From Armatimonadota bacterium (GTDB lineage Bacteria > Actinomycetota > Acidimicrobiia > Spongiisociales > UBA5794), in the NCBI GenBank assembly GCA_008501565.1, contig QQUL01000102.1, positions 1-6,557 on the forward strand: a DNA stretch of 6,557 bases, in the 5' to 3' direction. The position numbers were made by a program, and so were the translations under genes. Each line of letters starts with the position of its first letter. Positions within the stretch are counted from its first letter, which is position 1. Shown one piece after another: positions 4,731-6,557 of the stretch. Below the pieces are notes generated by a model. It was not told where the DNA came from. It did not search any database and worked only from the letters and a program-made list of their open reading frames with translations.

Positions 4731-6495
4731 GGTTTCGAACCAGGCGTCCATCTCCTTCTCGCTTGGTGACTCCCTCTTTGTCGAACCACTCGAGGAGTGG
4801 CACGGCTTGGCGTCGCGCCATGCCGAAATGGTCCTTGAATTCGCTCACCGTGAACCCGTCGCTGAGCTCCCCGATTCGGGATGTCAACTCCCCGATCTGA
4901 TGCGCGGTGAACACGAGGTCAGCATCAATCCGAACGAGGTCACCCCTCCTCAGGAGTGAATGCATGACATCGGGGTCGAGCGGAAGATCGCTTGCACGCG
5001 CAACATCAAACGAATCCTCGAGATCCATACGAACCGCCGCCCACGCTGCCTCATCGGTTTCGGACAACTCGATTGAGAAAGATGCAAGTCGAACCACACC
5101 GTTCGATCCTTCAAGCTCTTGCGAGTCGGCCACCAGGCGTGCGAGGACTTGCACGTCCACCCCGATACGACTGGCAAGCTCGGCGTTTGGAATCCCTTCC
5201 CTCTTTGGGTAATTCTGGTGGTAGTCCTTCACGATCTCAATGGCGTGAGAAGCTCCCCGCTCGACAAAACTCACGGAGAGCGCGGTTGATCCCACCACAA
5301 ACGGAGTCGACGGAGTCCCCCCTCCGGTACTCCGAGCGAGAGCATCCAACGTCGACGAGCCGCGAGCTTCCAGCAGGGCATCGGCAATCGCGGCGGCGTC
5401 GCGTGCATTCATCACCGCATCGCACAGCGCGTTGACCTCGTCCCGGGTCAGCTCTCCGCTTGGATTTGGATCAATCACCGTCCCACCGGCAACGACGGCC
5501 TGACGGCCACTCTCTCGGATGATGACGCGATCGCCAACCACCGCCGGCAGAGCGTGGGTGAAAACAAGCGACGTGACGGTCGGCGAAATGGAGCGAATGG
5601 TCGCCGTGCGATCCGCAGTACCCGAGTGAACGTGGAACGCCCCACGGGTCGGCATCTCGTCGTATCCCCGTGCGTGGAGCGGCGCCACCAGAACCCGGGT
5701 TGACGCTTGTGAGGTCCCGGGTGCCGCAAGCAGCGTTCCTCGCTTGACCTTGGTGATGTCCACACCCGCAAGATTGATGGCAGCCCGTTGCCCTGCGTGC
5801 ACCGCTTCGGCCGCCGCATCGTGATGATGGAGCCCTCTCACGCGTGTAACCAGTCCGTGGGGTTGGATCTCCACCGACTCGTCGATCGCCAAGGAGCCTC
5901 GCTGTGCCGTTCCTGTGACAACGACGCCTGACCCATGAATGACGAAGCTCCGGTCAACCCACATCCTGAACGGACCGTCAACATCGGAAGCGGTGGTCGC
6001 TGCAATCGACGAAATCGCGTCCCGAAGTTCGTCAATACCGGATCCCGTCACCGCCGAAACAGCGACGATGGGCCAAGACTCAAGCGCTGTGCCAGCGACC
6101 TCTTCGGCGATCTCAAGGATTGCGAGATCCAAGGTGTCCTGATCCACAAGGTCAGTGCGTGTGACCGCAATGACTCCCGTGGCTGCGCCGAGGAGGTCGA
6201 GAACCCGGACATGCTCCTCCGTCTGCGGCATCCAACCCGAATCAGCCGCCACGACGAGGAGGGTGATATCGACCGCGACCACACCAGCGAGCATGTTCTT
6301 GATGAATCGTTCGTGACCGGGCACGTCCACAAACCCGAACTCAGTTCCACCGATGTCAGCCCACGCAAACCCGAGATCGATCGTGAGTCCGCGATCCTTC
6401 TCCTCCTTCCATCGATCGGGATCCCGGCCGGTGAGAGCCATGACGAGCGTTGATTTGCCGTGATCGACGTGGCCAGCGGTACCGATGATCGGCAC
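4726..6495 (-). CDS. selB: Selenocysteine-specific elongation factor SelB
   Basis: A 589-residue translational GTPase. The N-terminal G domain shows G1 GHVDHGKST (8-16), the switch-I Thr in 'DRGLTIDLGF' (T38), G3 DVPGH (57-61), G4 as TRTD (112-115) and G5 'SAVTG' (147-151). The sequence 'EEKDRGLTIDLGFAW' is characteristic of SelB rather than EF-Tu. Two EF-Tu-like beta-barrel domains follow (about 175-350, 'GSGVVVTGT', 'VGDRVIIRES'), then a C-terminal set of winged helices (about 370-589), of which the last ('FTVSEFKDHFGMARRQAVPLLEWFDKEG') is the clearest; these bind the SECIS hairpin in mRNA. SelB brings Sec-tRNA(Sec) to the ribosome at SECIS-marked UGA codons. The length is normal. The start is GTG, with GGTGAG (6506-6501) 5 bases upstream inside the preceding gene, which ends one base before it; this indicates translational coupling. 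The Arg in G4 differs from the common Lys. Confidence 0.97.
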   Translation of the reverse strand: MPIIGTAGHVDHGKSTLVMALTGRDPDRWKEEKDRGLTIDLGFAWADIGGTEFGFVDVPGHERFIKNMLAGVVAVDITLLVVAADSGWMPQTEEHVRVLDLLGAATGVIAVTRTDLVDQDTLDLAILEIAEEVAGTALESWPIVAVSAVTGSGIDELRDAISSIAATTASDVDGPFRMWVDRSFVIHGSGVVVTGTAQRGSLAIDESVEIQPHGLVTRVRGLHHHDAAAEAVHAGQRAAINLAGVDITKVKRGTLLAAPGTSQASTRVLVAPLHARGYDEMPTRGAFHVHSGTADRTATIRSISPTVTSLVFTHALPAVVGDRVIIRESGRQAVVAGGTVIDPNPSGELTRDEVNALCDAVMNARDAAAIADALLEARGSSTLDALARSTGGGTPSTPFVVGSTALSVSFVERGASHAIEIVKDYHQNYPKREGIPNAELASRIGVDVQVLARLVADSQELEGSNGVVRLASFSIELSETDEAAWAAVRMDLEDSFDVARASDLPLDPDVMHSLLRRGDLVRIDADLVFTAHQIGELTSRIGELSDGFTVSEFKDHFGMARRQAVPLLEWFDKEGVTKREGDGRLVRNR

Positions 6496-6496
6496 G

Positions 6497-6557
6497 TCAG
6501 CTCACCGCTGCAGTAAGGGCAGTCGCGACCGACTTGTCGTCGCCGGGGTCAACGGAG
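6497..6557 (-). CDS. selA: C-terminal end of an upstream gene, probably selA
   Basis: Only the last 19 codons and the TGA stop (6499-6497) are in the window: SVDPGDDKSVATALTAAVS. The stop is one base from the selB GTG, so the two are surely in one operon. selA (L-seryl-tRNA(Sec) selenium transferase, the PLP enzyme that makes Sec-tRNA(Sec)) is the usual partner directly upstream of selB. The tail, a 'VDP-x-DD' turn followed by a short helix, is compatible with actinobacterial SelA ends, but is too short to prove identity. The call rests mainly on gene order. Confidence 0.58.
   Translation of the reverse strand, partial: SVDPGDDKSVATALTAAVS
6501..6506 (-). promoter_or_regulatory. Ribosome binding site of selB, inside the preceding gene
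   Basis: GGTGAG on the minus strand lies 5 bases before the selB GTG and within the last codons of the upstream gene. It decides the GTG start and implies coupled translation. Confidence 0.5.

Overview
This 6.6 kb window (GC-rich, roughly 60 %) looks like ordinary chromosome of an actinobacterium. The strongest lineage marker is a WhiB-family iron-sulfur regulator, a family essentially confined to Actinomycetota and their phages. Several genes have GTG starts, and two lack a Shine-Dalgarno sequence and look leaderless, which is common in that phylum. The moderate GC and the mixture of genes would fit an environmental lineage such as Acidimicrobiia, but that narrower placement is inference.

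Layout, left to right. (1) The 3' third of an enoyl-CoA hydratase/isomerase gene (+), closed by a 10-bp hairpin. (2) A small secreted lipoprotein of unknown function (+). (3) A tRNA-Pro(CGG) gene (-) with encoded CCA, a strong hairpin after its 3' end, and what looks like its own promoter inside the 3' end of the next gene. (4) A CNNM/CorC-type membrane protein with DUF21, CBS pair and CorC_HlyC domains (-). (5) A stand-alone divergent receiver-like protein (-), reading in the same direction as and upstream of the CorC-type gene. (6) A long-form NfeD protein (+), divergent from the receiver gene and probably leaderless. Its ClpP-like domain lacks the catalytic Ser and Lys. (7) A short WhiB-like protein (+). 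(8) selB (-), convergent with the whiB-like gene, preceded one base upstream by the last 19 codons of another gene, probably selA.

How the genes fit together. selA-selB forms the only clear functional unit: SelA makes Sec-tRNA(Sec), and SelB delivers it to in-frame UGA codons. The host should therefore encode selC, selD and at least one selenoprotein elsewhere, since none is visible here. The CorC-type protein (ion transport) and NfeD (membrane quality or organisation) are envelope proteins, and NfeD has no SPFH/flotillin partner beside it.

I see no mobile element, CRISPR array or phage gene, and I do not see a clear new multi-gene system. The points most worth a second look are the degenerate NfeD protease domain without its usual partner, the degenerate receiver, the tRNA promoter overlapping a coding end, the nested repeats before the lipoprotein and whiB-like genes, and the convergent stop codons of whiB and selB inside one small inverted repeat. 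No stretch longer than about 165 bases lacks a gene or RNA.
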